Numbered from the stretch's first letter, positions 22,841-31,513 are shown. The stretch is DNA of 64,000 nt from JBFWUM01 sp050247255 (GCA_050247255.1 JBFWUM010000004.1:50007-114006); one strand, 5' to 3'. Made by a program: numbers and translations. The notes: a model not told the origin generated them from the sequence alone.

Positions 22841-24199
22841 ATGGCGCACAAGGATTCGTTCTCGCGCCGCGACGTGCTGCGGCACGGGTTGACGGCGGCG
22901 GGCGGTGCGGCGCTGGCGGGCCGCGGCACGGCGTTCGGGCAGGCTCCGGGAATCCAGACAGGCACGCAGGCGGGGCGACGCTTCCGGGCCTACATTACGC
23001 CGCCGAACCTCGAAGCGCGGCGCATCGACACCGTCACGCTGCGCGCCATCCAGCCGCACCAGGTGCTCATCCGCACGCAGGCGGCGCAGGCGTGCTACTC
23101 GATCGTCAACCTGCTGCTGCCGCCGGCGCCCCCGCCGGCACCGGCACCCGGCGCGGTGCCGGTGCCCCGCGGCGCCGCGATTGGCGGCCACGGCGGCGTC
23201 GGCATGGTCGAAGCGGTCGGCGACGCAGTGCGGCGCGTGCAGCCGGGCGATCGCGTGATCGTGCCGGTGACCGCCAATTGCGGCCAGTGCTTCAACTGCC
23301 TGCGCCAGCGCGGCGACTTCTGCACCGCGGCGCAGGGGCGGCCGCAGTTCCCCGTCGGCGAACTCGCCGACGGTACGGCGGTCAACGGCAACCTCGGCGG
23401 CTTTGCCGAGCTGATGGTGGCGTGGGAGGAGCAGACGGTTCCGGTCAGCGTCGAGGCGACGTCCGAGGAACTGTCGCTGCTGTCGTGCGTGATGGCGTGC
23501 GGCCTCGGGCTGGCGCTCAAGCGGCTGCCGGTCGAGGCCGGCAGCGACGTCCTCGTGCTCGGCGCCGGCCCGGTCGGCCTCAGCGCGGTGCAGGGCGCGC
23601 GCATCCAGGGGGCGGCCCAGATCATCGTCGTCGAGCCGGTCCCCTACCGGCGCGACCTGGCGATGAAGGTCGGCGCTACCACGGTGCTCGACCCGAACGC
23701 CTTCTCGCTCGACGATTTGACGACGCGCATTCGCGAGTTGTGCCGGCCGCAGAACACGCGGGCATTTGCCGGCGCGCGCGGGCCGAACCCGGTCAATTAC
23801 GGCCCCTCGTTCATCCTCGAGGCTGTCGGCGGCGACCGGCTGCCGCCGAAGATGCCGGCGGGCCCGGACCCGACCGGCGTCGAGTCGCTGCAGCTGGCGT
23901 GGAACATCTGCCCGACCGGCGGCATCATCCGCACCTGCGGCGTCGGCCAGGGGGCGGGGCGGACGGTCACCTTCCCGGCGGCGCAGTGGGCCAACGCCGG
24001 CAAGACGCACCTGCCGGGCAACTTCGCCGGCGTCAACACCTTCCGCGACCTGCCGGTCTTCGCCCGGCTGATCGACACGAAGCAGTTCGACGCCAGATCG
24101 CTGGTCGGCGAATCGTACGGGCTCGAGCGCGCGAAGGACGCGCTCCAGGCCGCGGCCGACCGGACGACGATCAGCACGGTGGTGACGTTCCCGTCATGA
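22841..24199 (+). CDS. Tat-exported zinc-dependent alcohol dehydrogenase (MDR family), copy 1
   Basis: A 452-residue medium-chain dehydrogenase. ATG 22841 has a strong GGAGGGGG site. The N-terminus FSRRDVLRHG followed by an Ala/Gly-rich hydrophobic stretch is a twin-arginine signal, ending near AFGQ. Structural-zinc cysteines C147, C150, C153 and C161 (CGQCFNC...C) and catalytic-zinc candidates C85, H117 and the Cys in LSCVMACG are all present. The Rossmann motif GAGPVGLSAVQGARI and an acidic residue after the second strand (VVEPV) suggest NAD. MDR enzymes are usually cytoplasmic; export with cofactor bound is the implied mechanism. Clear paralogue of the gene at 26287. Followed 60 bases later by an amidohydrolase in the same direction. 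Confidence 0.85.
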   Translation: MAHKDSFSRRDVLRHGLTAAGGAALAGRGTAFGQAPGIQTGTQAGRRFRAYITPPNLEARRIDTVTLRAIQPHQVLIRTQAAQACYSIVNLLLPPAPPPAPAPGAVPVPRGAAIGGHGGVGMVEAVGDAVRRVQPGDRVIVPVTANCGQCFNCLRQRGDFCTAAQGRPQFPVGELADGTAVNGNLGGFAELMVAWEEQTVPVSVEATSEELSLLSCVMACGLGLALKRLPVEAGSDVLVLGAGPVGLSAVQGARIQGAAQIIVVEPVPYRRDLAMKVGATTVLDPNAFSLDDLTTRIRELCRPQNTRAFAGARGPNPVNYGPSFILEAVGGDRLPPKMPAGPDPTGVESLQLAWNICPTGGIIRTCGVGQGAGRTVTFPAAQWANAGKTHLPGNFAGVNTFRDLPVFARLIDTKQFDARSLVGESYGLERAKDALQAAADRTTISTVVTFPS

Positions 24200-24259
24200 G
24201 GTGGCCGTGGTACGATCCGCCTCCGCTCTACTGATCACTGGTTGGAGGGACCACTGAAC

Positions 24260-25507
24260 ATGACAAGGACGCTTTCGCGCTGCCTGCTGGCCGGGCTGTG
24301 CCTGGCCGTCACGCTGGCGCTGCCGGTCGCGGCGGCCGCCCAGAACGTCGCCATCACCAACGCGCGCATCATTACCGGCACCGGCACGGTCATCGACTCG
24401 GGCCACATCATCGTTCGCGACGGCAAGATCGTCACCGTCGCCGCCGGCGCGCCGGCCGGCACGCAGGGGCTGACGGTCATCGACGCGAAGGGCATGGCGG
24501 CCATGCCCGGCTTAATCGACAGCCACAAGCACGTGAACAACGGGCCCAACGCGCAGGGGCAGATGCGGACGCTGCTCGAGGCCGGCTACACGACGATCCT
24601 CTCCGGCGGCAGCAACATGGCGTCGGACGTGGAACTGCGCGACCGCATCGACAAGGGCGAGTTCCCCGGCCCGCGCATCATCCCGTCGGAGCGCGTGTCG
24701 CTGCGCCAGACGCCGGCCGAGGCGCGCGCGCAGATCCAGGCGATGGCCAAGAAGGGGATCATGCACACCGCCGAGATCGCGCTGACGCCTGAGCCGGCGC
24801 CGCCGCAAGCCGAGATCGAGGTGCTGCGCGCCATCGTCGACGAGGCGAAGAAGGCCGGCGTGCAGGTCAACGTGCACGCGGTGAGCAGCATCGCCATGGA
24901 AACCGCCGTCGACCTCGGCGTCACGCGCCTGGTCCACCTCCCGAACAAGGACTGGACGAGCTACGAGCAGGCGGAGAAGGTGGCCAGAGCGGGGGCGATC
25001 GTGTCGGGGCTGATCGCGTTCGGCGCGCCGACGATCGATCGTGAATCGCCGGCGCCGGCGCCGGTGCAGTGGCCGCGCGACAACTCAACGCGCTTCCGCG
25101 ACGGCAAGCCGTGGCCGGAGGCGATTGCCGGCGCCAACCGCGACGCCAAGGGGCGGGCCACCGGCACGGAGGGGGGCTTCACGATCATCAACGCCCGCCG
25201 CATCTGGGACGCCGACCCCGAGCACCGGACCATGTCCTACTCGACCGACCAGAACTTCGCCGACATCGTCGTCCTCGAGCACGAGCTGAAGTCGTTCAGC
25301 ATCGTTTTTTCGATGGCCGACATCCACCGGATCATGGGCCCGAACTCGGCGCGGTTCGTCGGGCTCGAGAACGAGATCGGCACGCTCGAAGCCGGCAAGC
25401 GCGCCGACATCATCCTGCTCGACGGCGACCCCACGGAGAACATCTACGAGATGCTCACCACGAAGGTCGTGCTGCGGGACGGGAAGGTGCTGGTGGATAA
25501 GAGGTAG
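24260..25507 (+). CDS. Exported amidohydrolase (imidazolonepropionase-like)
   Basis: A 415-residue metal-dependent hydrolase with signal peptide (LLAGLCLAVTLALPVAAAAQ). ATG 24260 is preceded by GGAGGG. The metal-binding HxH follows the family strand as PGLIDSHKHV. A later His (VNVHAVSSI) and RLVHLPNKDW supply further ligands, and the closing segment GTLEAGKRADIILLDGDP is typical of the amidohydrolase superfamily C-terminal strand. Substrates of such exported enzymes include cyclic amides, dipeptides and lactones; it cannot be chosen here. Probable operon partner of the Tat-exported dehydrogenase upstream. Convergent with pirin, 53 bases apart. Confidence 0.85.
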   Translation: MTRTLSRCLLAGLCLAVTLALPVAAAAQNVAITNARIITGTGTVIDSGHIIVRDGKIVTVAAGAPAGTQGLTVIDAKGMAAMPGLIDSHKHVNNGPNAQGQMRTLLEAGYTTILSGGSNMASDVELRDRIDKGEFPGPRIIPSERVSLRQTPAEARAQIQAMAKKGIMHTAEIALTPEPAPPQAEIEVLRAIVDEAKKAGVQVNVHAVSSIAMETAVDLGVTRLVHLPNKDWTSYEQAEKVARAGAIVSGLIAFGAPTIDRESPAPAPVQWPRDNSTRFRDGKPWPEAIAGANRDAKGRATGTEGGFTIINARRIWDADPEHRTMSYSTDQNFADIVVLEHELKSFSIVFSMADIHRIMGPNSARFVGLENEIGTLEAGKRADIILLDGDPTENIYEMLTTKVVLRDGKVLVDKR

Positions 25508-25531
25508 AAGGTCCGGGGTTCGAAGGTCCTG

Positions 25532-25561
25532 GGGTCCGGGGGTCGGTTGACCTTCGGACCC
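25532..25561. terminator. Hairpin between convergent operons
   Basis: GGGTCCG-GG-GGTC, loop GGTT, GACC-TT-CGGACCC. In the plus-strand transcript the central GG/UU positions can form wobble pairs, giving a 13-bp stem. The minus-strand transcript would have a 2-base mismatch. It fills the gap between the amidohydrolase and pirin stops. Three short GGTCC(T)GGGG units precede or form its left arm (25510-25543). There is no strong T-tract. Confidence 0.5.
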
Positions 25562-26274
25562 TAAGGCAACTCGCGCGGCGGAAGGTCGAAGACGAGGACT
25601 TCGGCGTCGCGGCCGTTGCTGAAGGCGAGCGATTCCTCCTGGCGCACCCTAGCGCCGTCCCCCTCATCCAATCGAGTGCCGTTGACGTCGACGCTGCCGC
25701 GGATCACGTGGACGTAGGCGTAGCGATCCGGCCCGAGTGCAAGCGTCGCCGATTCGGTGCCGTCGAGCAGACCGGCATAGACGGTCGTGGCCGCGTTCCA
25801 CGTCATCGATCCATCGCGCCCGTCGGGCGAGAGAATCGGCCCCAGGCGGCCGCGCTTCTCCTGCGGCGTGAACGGCCGCTGGTCATAGCGCGGCGTTGCG
25901 CCGACTGCTGCCGGCTTTACCCAGATTTGCAGGAAGCGCACCGGCTCGGTGGCCGAGGCGTTGAACTCGCTGTGGGTGATGCCGGTGCCGGCCGTCATCA
26001 TCAGCACCTCGCCGGCGGACACGGTCGACCCCTCGCCCATCGAGTCGTTGTGCGCCAGCGCGCCCTCGAGCACGTAGGAGAAGACTTCTGTGTCCTTGTG
26101 CTCGTGGGTGGCGAACCCGCCGCCGCCCTTCACGCGGTCGTCGTTGAGCAGCAGCAGGTCCGAAAAGCCCACCTGGTCGGGATCCTTGTAGGGCCCGAAC
26201 GAAAACGTGAACCGCGCGTCGAGCCAATCGAGCTTGCCGACGCCGCGGTCCTCTGACTTGCGAAGCTCCAGCAT
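25561..26274 (-). CDS. Pirin family protein
   Basis: A 237-residue two-cupin protein. The N-terminal cupin carries the pirin metal site: THEH (two His) and ITHSE (His and Glu), spaced as in characterised pirins. Some pirins oxidise quercetin with a bound metal; others interact with transcription factors or metabolic enzymes. There is no signal peptide, so it acts in the cytoplasm, unlike the exported proteins encoded just upstream. It starts 12 bases after the stop of the Tat-exported dehydrogenase and is probably the last gene of that operon. Confidence 0.93.
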   Translation of the reverse strand: MLELRKSEDRGVGKLDWLDARFTFSFGPYKDPDQVGFSDLLLLNDDRVKGGGGFATHEHKDTEVFSYVLEGALAHNDSMGEGSTVSAGEVLMMTAGTGITHSEFNASATEPVRFLQIWVKPAAVGATPRYDQRPFTPQEKRGRLGPILSPDGRDGSMTWNAATTVYAGLLDGTESATLALGPDRYAYVHVIRGSVDVNGTRLDEGDGARVRQEESLAFSNGRDAEVLVFDLPPRELP

Positions 26275-26286
26275 GAGCTCCCCTGC

Positions 26287-27630
26287 CTATGTGAACGTGA
26301 CGACGGCGCAGGCGGTGGTGCGGTTACCGACGGCCTGGAACGCCTCGCGCGTCTGCTCGAGCGGATACGTTGCCGTCACCAGGCTCTTCGCATCGAACAA
26401 TCCCTGATCGATCAGCTTCACGAAACGTGGCACGTCGGCCTTGGCGTTGACCCCGCCGTACTGGCCGGCGTGATGAATGCGTCCGCGGTTCGACCACGTG
26501 CCCGCCGGCAGGCTGATGTTGCCGCGCGGCAGGCCGAGGGTCACCAGGTGGCCGCCGGCGCGGGTCATCTCCCAGGCCTGGCGCGTCGGCACGAGCGCCG
26601 TCGGATCGGGGCCGCGCTCGACCGTCGGCGGGATGACGTCGGCGCCCACCGTGGCCACCACGTAGTCGGCGCCGCGGCTGTCGGCGTTGGCGCGCTGGTC
26701 GCGGCCGCCGAGCAGCTTACGCGTCTCGGGCCCGCCGAGGATGCTGCGGATCCGCGCGACCAGGTTGTCCCCTTCCACGTTCGGATCCAGCACCATCGTC
26801 GCGCCGACCTTCATCGCCAGCTCGCGGCGCGCGGCAATCGGCTCCACGCAGATGATCGGCGAGGCCCCCATGATGCGCGCCCCCTGCACGGCGCTGAGAC
26901 CGACGGGACCGGCGCCCATCACGACGACGCTTTCGCCGAACGCCACCGGCACGAACGTCGTGACCGCGCCCAGCCCGGTCGCGCCGACGCAGCCGAGCAC
27001 GGCGAGCTCCGCGCCGGAGGCCTGGGTGAGCGCCGGGACGCAGTACCAGTCGTAGGTGATCATCAGCTCGGCAAAGCCACCGGTGTTGTTGTGCTGGTGG
27101 ACGGGCGTGCCGTCCTCGAGCTCGCCGATCGGCACGAGCGGCTCGCCGTTGGCCGGGTTCATCTGGCACAGGTCGCCGCGGCCGCGCAGGCAGCTGTAGC
27201 ACTCGCCGCAGTGAGGCGTGTTGCTCACCAGCACCCGGTCGCCGGGCTGCACGCGCGTCACCTTCGCGCCGACGGCCTCCACGACCCCGGCGCCGCCATG
27301 CCCGAGGATGCGAGCCGCCACCGCCCCGCCGGCGCCGCCGGCTGGCCCGGCCCCGAGCGCCTGGTTGACGATCGTGTAGCAGCACTGCGTGGCTTCGGTG
27401 CGGACGACGACCATGTCGTCGCGCAGCGGCAGCATGCGCACATCGCGAACCGCGCTGCCCTCGACGGTGCGGATGAATGCACGGAACCGGCGGCCTGCCT
27501 GGTTCGCGGTAGCGCCCGTTCCCGACTGCTGCGCGGCCGCCTGGACTGACACGCCACTGCCGCCGGCCACCGCCGCGGCGCTGCCGATGGCCGCTGCCGC
27601 CCCCTGCTTCAACACATCGCGTCGATTCAT
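26287..27630 (-). CDS. Tat-exported zinc-dependent alcohol dehydrogenase (MDR family), copy 2
   Basis: A 447-residue paralogue of the 22841 protein. ATG 27630 overlaps the preceding gene's stop as ATGA; a longer open frame upstream only shadows that gene. The twin-arginine signal starts NRRDVLKQG and runs through an Ala/Gly-rich core to VQAAAQQ. Structural-zinc cysteines C141, C144, C147 and C155 are present. Catalytic ligands probably are C83 or C84, H111 (LGHGGAG) and the Cys in VLGCVGATG. The nucleotide-binding GAGPVGLSAVQGARI is identical in layout to copy 1, with Glu after strand two (CVEPI), favouring NAD. The invariant Glu next to the catalytic His in most MDR enzymes (GHE) is Gly in both copies. 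Confidence 0.86.
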   Translation of the reverse strand: MNRRDVLKQGAAAAIGSAAAVAGGSGVSVQAAAQQSGTGATANQAGRRFRAFIRTVEGSAVRDVRMLPLRDDMVVVRTEATQCCYTIVNQALGAGPAGGAGGAVAARILGHGGAGVVEAVGAKVTRVQPGDRVLVSNTPHCGECYSCLRGRGDLCQMNPANGEPLVPIGELEDGTPVHQHNNTGGFAELMITYDWYCVPALTQASGAELAVLGCVGATGLGAVTTFVPVAFGESVVVMGAGPVGLSAVQGARIMGASPIICVEPIAARRELAMKVGATMVLDPNVEGDNLVARIRSILGGPETRKLLGGRDQRANADSRGADYVVATVGADVIPPTVERGPDPTALVPTRQAWEMTRAGGHLVTLGLPRGNISLPAGTWSNRGRIHHAGQYGGVNAKADVPRFVKLIDQGLFDAKSLVTATYPLEQTREAFQAVGNRTTACAVVTFT

Positions 27631-29576
27631 CGCGCCCTCCGCGCGAGCCATTCCTGGATCAGGCTGTAGACCTCGAAGTTGTTCTTCTCGAGGACCATCA
27701 GGTTGGTGTTGCCCTCTTCGATGCCGCGATCGCGCAGCCGCAGGAACTCGACGTCGCAGCCGGACTGCTTCAGGAACTGCACCTGCGCCGGGCCCGAGTA
27801 GTTGTTCTCGCCCTGCATCCAGAGGATCGGGATGTTGCGCAGGTTCGGCAGCTGGCGCGCCGGCTCCGCCTGGATGCGGTGCGGCCGGTTCGGGCCTGGC
27901 GATCCCGGCGGCGGCGTCCACTCGGTGAGACGGAACTCCTTCGGATCAGAGAGCGGCGGGTCGAATGTCAACGGCACCGCCGTGAGTCCCCACTCGACCT
28001 CGCCCTCGAACGGCGCGTTGTTGCTCTCGACCGTCACGATCGCCTTCACCAGGTTCGGCCGGCGATCGGCCGCGATCCAGCCGAGCGTGCCGCCCCATGC
28101 GTGCGTGAGGATGATCGACGGGCCAATGCGATCGAGCAGCTCGACCGCCCCCTTCGCCCACTGCTCGCTGTGCAGTGCCATGCTGCGCGGGAAGCCCGAC
28201 TCGTTGGCGACGAACTGGATCCCAAGTTCCTCGCCGAGGAGACCGGTGTTGCGCGGGTTGCCGGGCGCCAGCGGTGAATTGCGCAGGATGCGCGCCAGGT
28301 TGGTGCCGCCGCCGTAGCCGCTGAAGTAGTCGCCGTTGGCGCCGGGGTGCATCGGCACACGGCCGTAGGCCGGGCGATCCATCACATAGGTCCGGTAGCC
28401 TTCGCGCACGAAGTAGTGCGCCCAGCCCGGACGCCGGCCGATGCCCATCATGTGCACCGCCTGCCCGAGCCCGCCGTGCACGAGGATCACCGGGTACGGC
28501 TGGCGGACCTCGGCCGGCGTGAACACCTGCACGCCGCTCTGGCCGTGGACGACGGTCCCGTAGTCGGTCTGCTTCGGCTCGATGCCGACGAAGAAGTACC
28601 CGTGATCGGCGAGTCGGAGCGCGGTTGAATCGCTGTTCGGCCGCTGCGGCGGCGGCACCACCGCGGGTGCGCCGCTTGCCGTGCGCTCCTCCATCCACCG
28701 GACGATGGGGGCAAGCGCCTCGCGGTTGTTCCGTTCGAGCATCGGGTAGGCCCCGTTGCCGGTGACCCCCTCGCGCGCCAGCATCGCCGCATCGACCGTG
28801 AGCGTCGCCGTGGCCTGGAGACGGCCGCGATCGACCGGCGTGGCCGACAGCCGCTCCGGCGGCGCCATCGACACGATGGCTTTGGCAAGCGCCGGCCGCT
28901 CGTCCGCGGCCACCCAGGCGAACGTCGCGCCATCGCCGTGGGCGATGAAGATCGCCGGCCCGGTTTCATCGAGCAGCCGGGCGCCGCTGAAGCGCCACGC
29001 GTCCTCGGCGCCGGCCGGGTTGCGGGGAGCAGGTCCCTGCGAAGCCAGGAACTGCAGCACGGCGGGATCGTCGGCGCGGCCCGAGCCGGGCCACTGCGTA
29101 TGCCCTGCCGCATCCGGTTGGCTGACCGTGCGCACGACCTGCTCCGCTGTCGGCGCCTCCGCGCTGAATGGCCCGTGCAGGTCAGGAATGTAGATCGTCC
29201 GCCCCTGCCCCGGCCGATCGACGACGTACACCTTGTAGCCCTGCTCGACCAGGAGCAGCGCCCAGCCGCGGCGGCCATCGGGCGTGACCAGCCAGTCGAC
29301 CCCCTGGCTGAGGCCGCCGGGCACCAGGATGACCGGGTAGGGATGGCGCAGCTGGCGCGGCGTGAAAATCTCGACGTAGATGTTCTTCCCGGTGAGCGTC
29401 TCGCCGCGCGGCAGCATCACCGTCTCCATGCCGATGTAGCCGTTGGTCCACTCGGCCAGGTCGAGTACCGGCAGGGCGGCTGTCGACGCGCTTTGTGCCA
29501 TGAGCGACCCGCGCAGCCACGCGGGCGCCGTCGCTGCCGCTGTGCCGGCGATTTTGATGAACTCGCGTCGTTCCAT
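27627..29576 (-). CDS. Tat-exported tandem alpha/beta-hydrolase-fold protein lacking catalytic residues
   Basis: A 649-residue protein with an excellent twin-arginine signal (ERREFIKIAG, ending near LMAQ). Two alpha/beta-hydrolase modules follow, residues ~50-300 and ~325-649. They align at PYPVILVPGG / PYPVILVHGG, VVDRPGQGR / VMDRPAYGR, GPAIFIAHGDG / GPSIILTHAWG and GNGAYPMLERNN / GNTNLMVLEKNN. In related single-domain hydrolases the elbow reads T-H-S-x-x-G and the later block has His. Here Ser is Gly 214 and Ala 493, and His is Ala 276 and Asn 625. Both modules thus appear catalytically dead by the usual mechanism. It overlaps the next gene as ATGA and lies 1 base after the previous one, so the operon is intact and this is not an obvious pseudogene. 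Confidence 0.82.
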   Translation of the reverse strand: MERREFIKIAGTAAATAPAWLRGSLMAQSASTAALPVLDLAEWTNGYIGMETVMLPRGETLTGKNIYVEIFTPRQLRHPYPVILVPGGLSQGVDWLVTPDGRRGWALLLVEQGYKVYVVDRPGQGRTIYIPDLHGPFSAEAPTAEQVVRTVSQPDAAGHTQWPGSGRADDPAVLQFLASQGPAPRNPAGAEDAWRFSGARLLDETGPAIFIAHGDGATFAWVAADERPALAKAIVSMAPPERLSATPVDRGRLQATATLTVDAAMLAREGVTGNGAYPMLERNNREALAPIVRWMEERTASGAPAVVPPPQRPNSDSTALRLADHGYFFVGIEPKQTDYGTVVHGQSGVQVFTPAEVRQPYPVILVHGGLGQAVHMMGIGRRPGWAHYFVREGYRTYVMDRPAYGRVPMHPGANGDYFSGYGGGTNLARILRNSPLAPGNPRNTGLLGEELGIQFVANESGFPRSMALHSEQWAKGAVELLDRIGPSIILTHAWGGTLGWIAADRRPNLVKAIVTVESNNAPFEGEVEWGLTAVPLTFDPPLSDPKEFRLTEWTPPPGSPGPNRPHRIQAEPARQLPNLRNIPILWMQGENNYSGPAQVQFLKQSGCDVEFLRLRDRGIEEGNTNLMVLEKNNFEVYSLIQEWLARRAR

Positions 29577-29577
29577 G

Positions 29578-29967
29578 TCAGCGCTCCCGTTTCGCCAGGC
29601 TCTTCAGCGGCGCCTGCTGCCCGTCGTCGCGCACGATCGTGAAGTCGAGCGTATCGGCGTCGACGAACGTCGCGCGGTAGTTGAACTTTACGTCGGCGTC
29701 GTTGATCGTGCGGACGCCGGTAAATGTGACCGTGTCGCCTTCCACCTTGCCGTCCGCAATCGTCACGTCCGGCGCCCCGCCGATGCCGTCGAGCCGCCCG
29801 GCGACCGTCGTCCCGGACTGGGTGAGCCGCGCAATGAACGGCAGGACGTTGCCGTTCGGCAGTTTCACCTCGCCACGCCAGACGCCGGTCGCGTCGGCGG
29901 CGAGCGCCGGCGCTGCGAATGCGGCCAACAGGATGAGTGCGAGTGCGCCTCGTCGAATGCGCGTCAT
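29578..29967 (-). CDS. Small secreted beta-rich protein of unknown function
   Basis: 129 residues: signal peptide (ALALILLAAFAAPALA) and a compact beta-rich domain starting ADATGVWRGEVKLPNGNVLPF. It has alternating short strands (FIARLTQSGTTVAGRL, VTFTGVRTIND, NYRATFVDADTLDFT) and a basic C-terminus (KSLAKRER). The pattern is that of lipocalin-like small periplasmic domains found as accessory proteins in Acidobacteriota. There are no cysteines and no catalytic motif. The stop is separated by a single base from the start of the tandem hydrolase-fold protein (TGACATG), so the two are co-expressed. Confidence 0.7.
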   Translation of the reverse strand: MTRIRRGALALILLAAFAAPALAADATGVWRGEVKLPNGNVLPFIARLTQSGTTVAGRLDGIGGAPDVTIADGKVEGDTVTFTGVRTINDADVKFNYRATFVDADTLDFTIVRDDGQQAPLKSLAKRER

Positions 29968-29997
29968 GTGTCCCTCCTGGATTCGGATCCGTGTAGA

Positions 29998-30807
29998 TTA
30001 CGCCGCTTCGGGCCGAATGTGCACGCGTGTGCCCCATGGGTCGGCCAGCCTGTTCTCGGCGGCACCGGGGACGATCAACTCCCATTCAACGAGCTGTGCT
30101 TCGTCGGGCATGGGCGCGGGCCCGTGCGACCAGACGTTGGTCGCCAGGTGGTGATGGTAGCCGCCGGCCGACATGAACAGCGCCCCCGGATAGCTCCACA
30201 CCGTTTTGTCGAGCCCGAGTTGGCCGTGGTAGAACGCCTCGGCGCCTTCGAGCGAGCCGACGTGCAGGTGCACGTGCCCCATCATCGTGCCAGGCGGCGC
30301 CCCCGTCCACGGCGTGCCGCCGCCTGCGGCGACGACGCTGCGGATGTCGAGCGGATCGGTGGTCATCACGAGCTCATTGCCACGGTATTGCCAGGTATCC
30401 CGCGGACGGTCAGCGTAAGCCTCGATGCCCAGCCCGTCCGGATCCCAGAGGTACAGCGCTTCGCTGACCAGGTGGTCGGCCATCGCCACGCGCTCCTCGG
30501 CCGATGCCAGGTGCGACGCGAAGCGGCCGAGCGACGCGCGGTCGGGCAGGAGGATTGCGAAGTGATACAAGCCGAAGGCACCCCGCCGGGCGCGCGTGAC
30601 GCCCGGGCGCGAGCGCAGCGTCAGGAGCGGGCGATCGTCGCCTTGCGGCGCCAGCGCCACGGCTGACGCCGAGGAGCCGACGGAACGAAGGCCGAGGATC
30701 TGCTCGTAATAGTGTTGAGACCGCGCCAGATCGCTGACTTGCAGGTGGACGCCGCCCACGCGCGTGTCGGGGGGCAGTGCCGCGCGGGGTGAGGTGATAC
30801 CGTGCAA
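29998..30807 (-). CDS. VOC-superfamily (catechol 2,3-dioxygenase-like) protein
   Basis: About 269 residues with two VOC modules: GGVHLQVSDLARSQHYYEQI and, after residue ~150, GHVHLHVGSLEGAEAFYHGQ. Metal ligands probably are His in HVHLHV, His in the HHHLATNVW strand and Glu in VEWELIVP. The arrangement resembles CatE-type extradiol dioxygenases or glyoxalase-like enzymes. The start is uncertain: the frame is open to 30963, but that would overlap the divergent gene. TTG 30807 is the last start-like codon before the first VOC strand and lacks a good ribosome binding site. Cytoplasmic. It precedes the small secreted protein by 30 bases and may head the operon that ends with pirin. Confidence 0.75.
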   Translation of the reverse strand: MHGITSPRAALPPDTRVGGVHLQVSDLARSQHYYEQILGLRSVGSSASAVALAPQGDDRPLLTLRSRPGVTRARRGAFGLYHFAILLPDRASLGRFASHLASAEERVAMADHLVSEALYLWDPDGLGIEAYADRPRDTWQYRGNELVMTTDPLDIRSVVAAGGGTPWTGAPPGTMMGHVHLHVGSLEGAEAFYHGQLGLDKTVWSYPGALFMSAGGYHHHLATNVWSHGPAPMPDEAQLVEWELIVPGAAENRLADPWGTRVHIRPEAA

Positions 30808-30949
30808 GCTGGATTCATTATGGTGAGTTTCGAGTCCCCGTGCCGGGCGTGAGGTTGAGCCACTATGTGCTGAGTCGGCGTCGCTGATCGTCAACACGCT
30901 CCGGCTCGCCGACGCGGTACCATAGGGATCCCTCCCCGGGGATCTCACC

Positions 30950-31513
30950 ATGCTCAAGCTCATTGTCTTTTTTTCACTCGTCCTGCTGGCGCCGGCAGCG
31001 GCTCACGCGCAGGCGTTCATCAGCCCGCTGATCGGCTTCGACTTCGGCGGCGATTCCGGCTGCCCCGAGGTCACCGCCTGCGAGGACAAGAACCTCAACG
31101 CGGGCGTCGCCATCGGCAGCCTCGGCAGCGTCTTCGGCGCGGAGCTGGAGCTGGCCTATGCGAAGAACTTCTTCGGCGAGATTCCGGGGGCCGAATCGAG
31201 CGTCATGACCGTGATGGCCAACTTCATGGTGGCGCCGCGCATCGGTTTCGTGCAGCCGTACGGGGTGATTGGCGCCGGCCTGCTCAAGAGCCGTGTCGAG
31301 CTGACGCCGGCGGCCCTCCTCGAAACGACCAACAACGACGCGGCGTGGAACGCCGGCGGCGGCGTGTTCATCCTGCTCGGAGACCACTTCGGCGTGCGCG
31401 GCGACATCCGCTACTTTTACGCCTTCCAGGACGTCGAGTTCCTCGGCATCGGCCTGGACGGCGCCAAGCTCGATTTCGGCCGCGCCGCCGCCGCGGTCGT
31501 CCTGCGCTTCTGA
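30950..31513 (+). CDS. Outer-membrane beta-barrel protein
   Basis: 187 residues: signal peptide (FSLVLLAPAAAHAQA), then short amphipathic strands (FISPLIGFDFGGD, AGVAIGSLGSVFGAELELAY, APRIGFVQPYGVIGAGLL, GGVFILLGDHFGVRGDIRYF) ending LRF with terminal Phe. This is the layout of 8-stranded OmpA/OmpW-like barrels without a peptidoglycan domain. A Cys pair (CPEVTAC) lies in the first loop and may form a disulfide. No further function can be assigned. Divergent from the VOC gene. Confidence 0.78.
   Translation: MLKLIVFFSLVLLAPAAAHAQAFISPLIGFDFGGDSGCPEVTACEDKNLNAGVAIGSLGSVFGAELELAYAKNFFGEIPGAESSVMTVMANFMVAPRIGFVQPYGVIGAGLLKSRVELTPAALLETTNNDAAWNAGGGVFILLGDHFGVRGDIRYFYAFQDVEFLGIGLDGAKLDFGRAAAAVVLRF

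Noticed and set aside
25507..25561. Short GGTCC(T)GGGG repeats considered as a CRISPR or tandem-repeat array
   Set aside because: Only three imperfect units of about 9 bases with no spacers; better explained as part of an intergenic hairpin.
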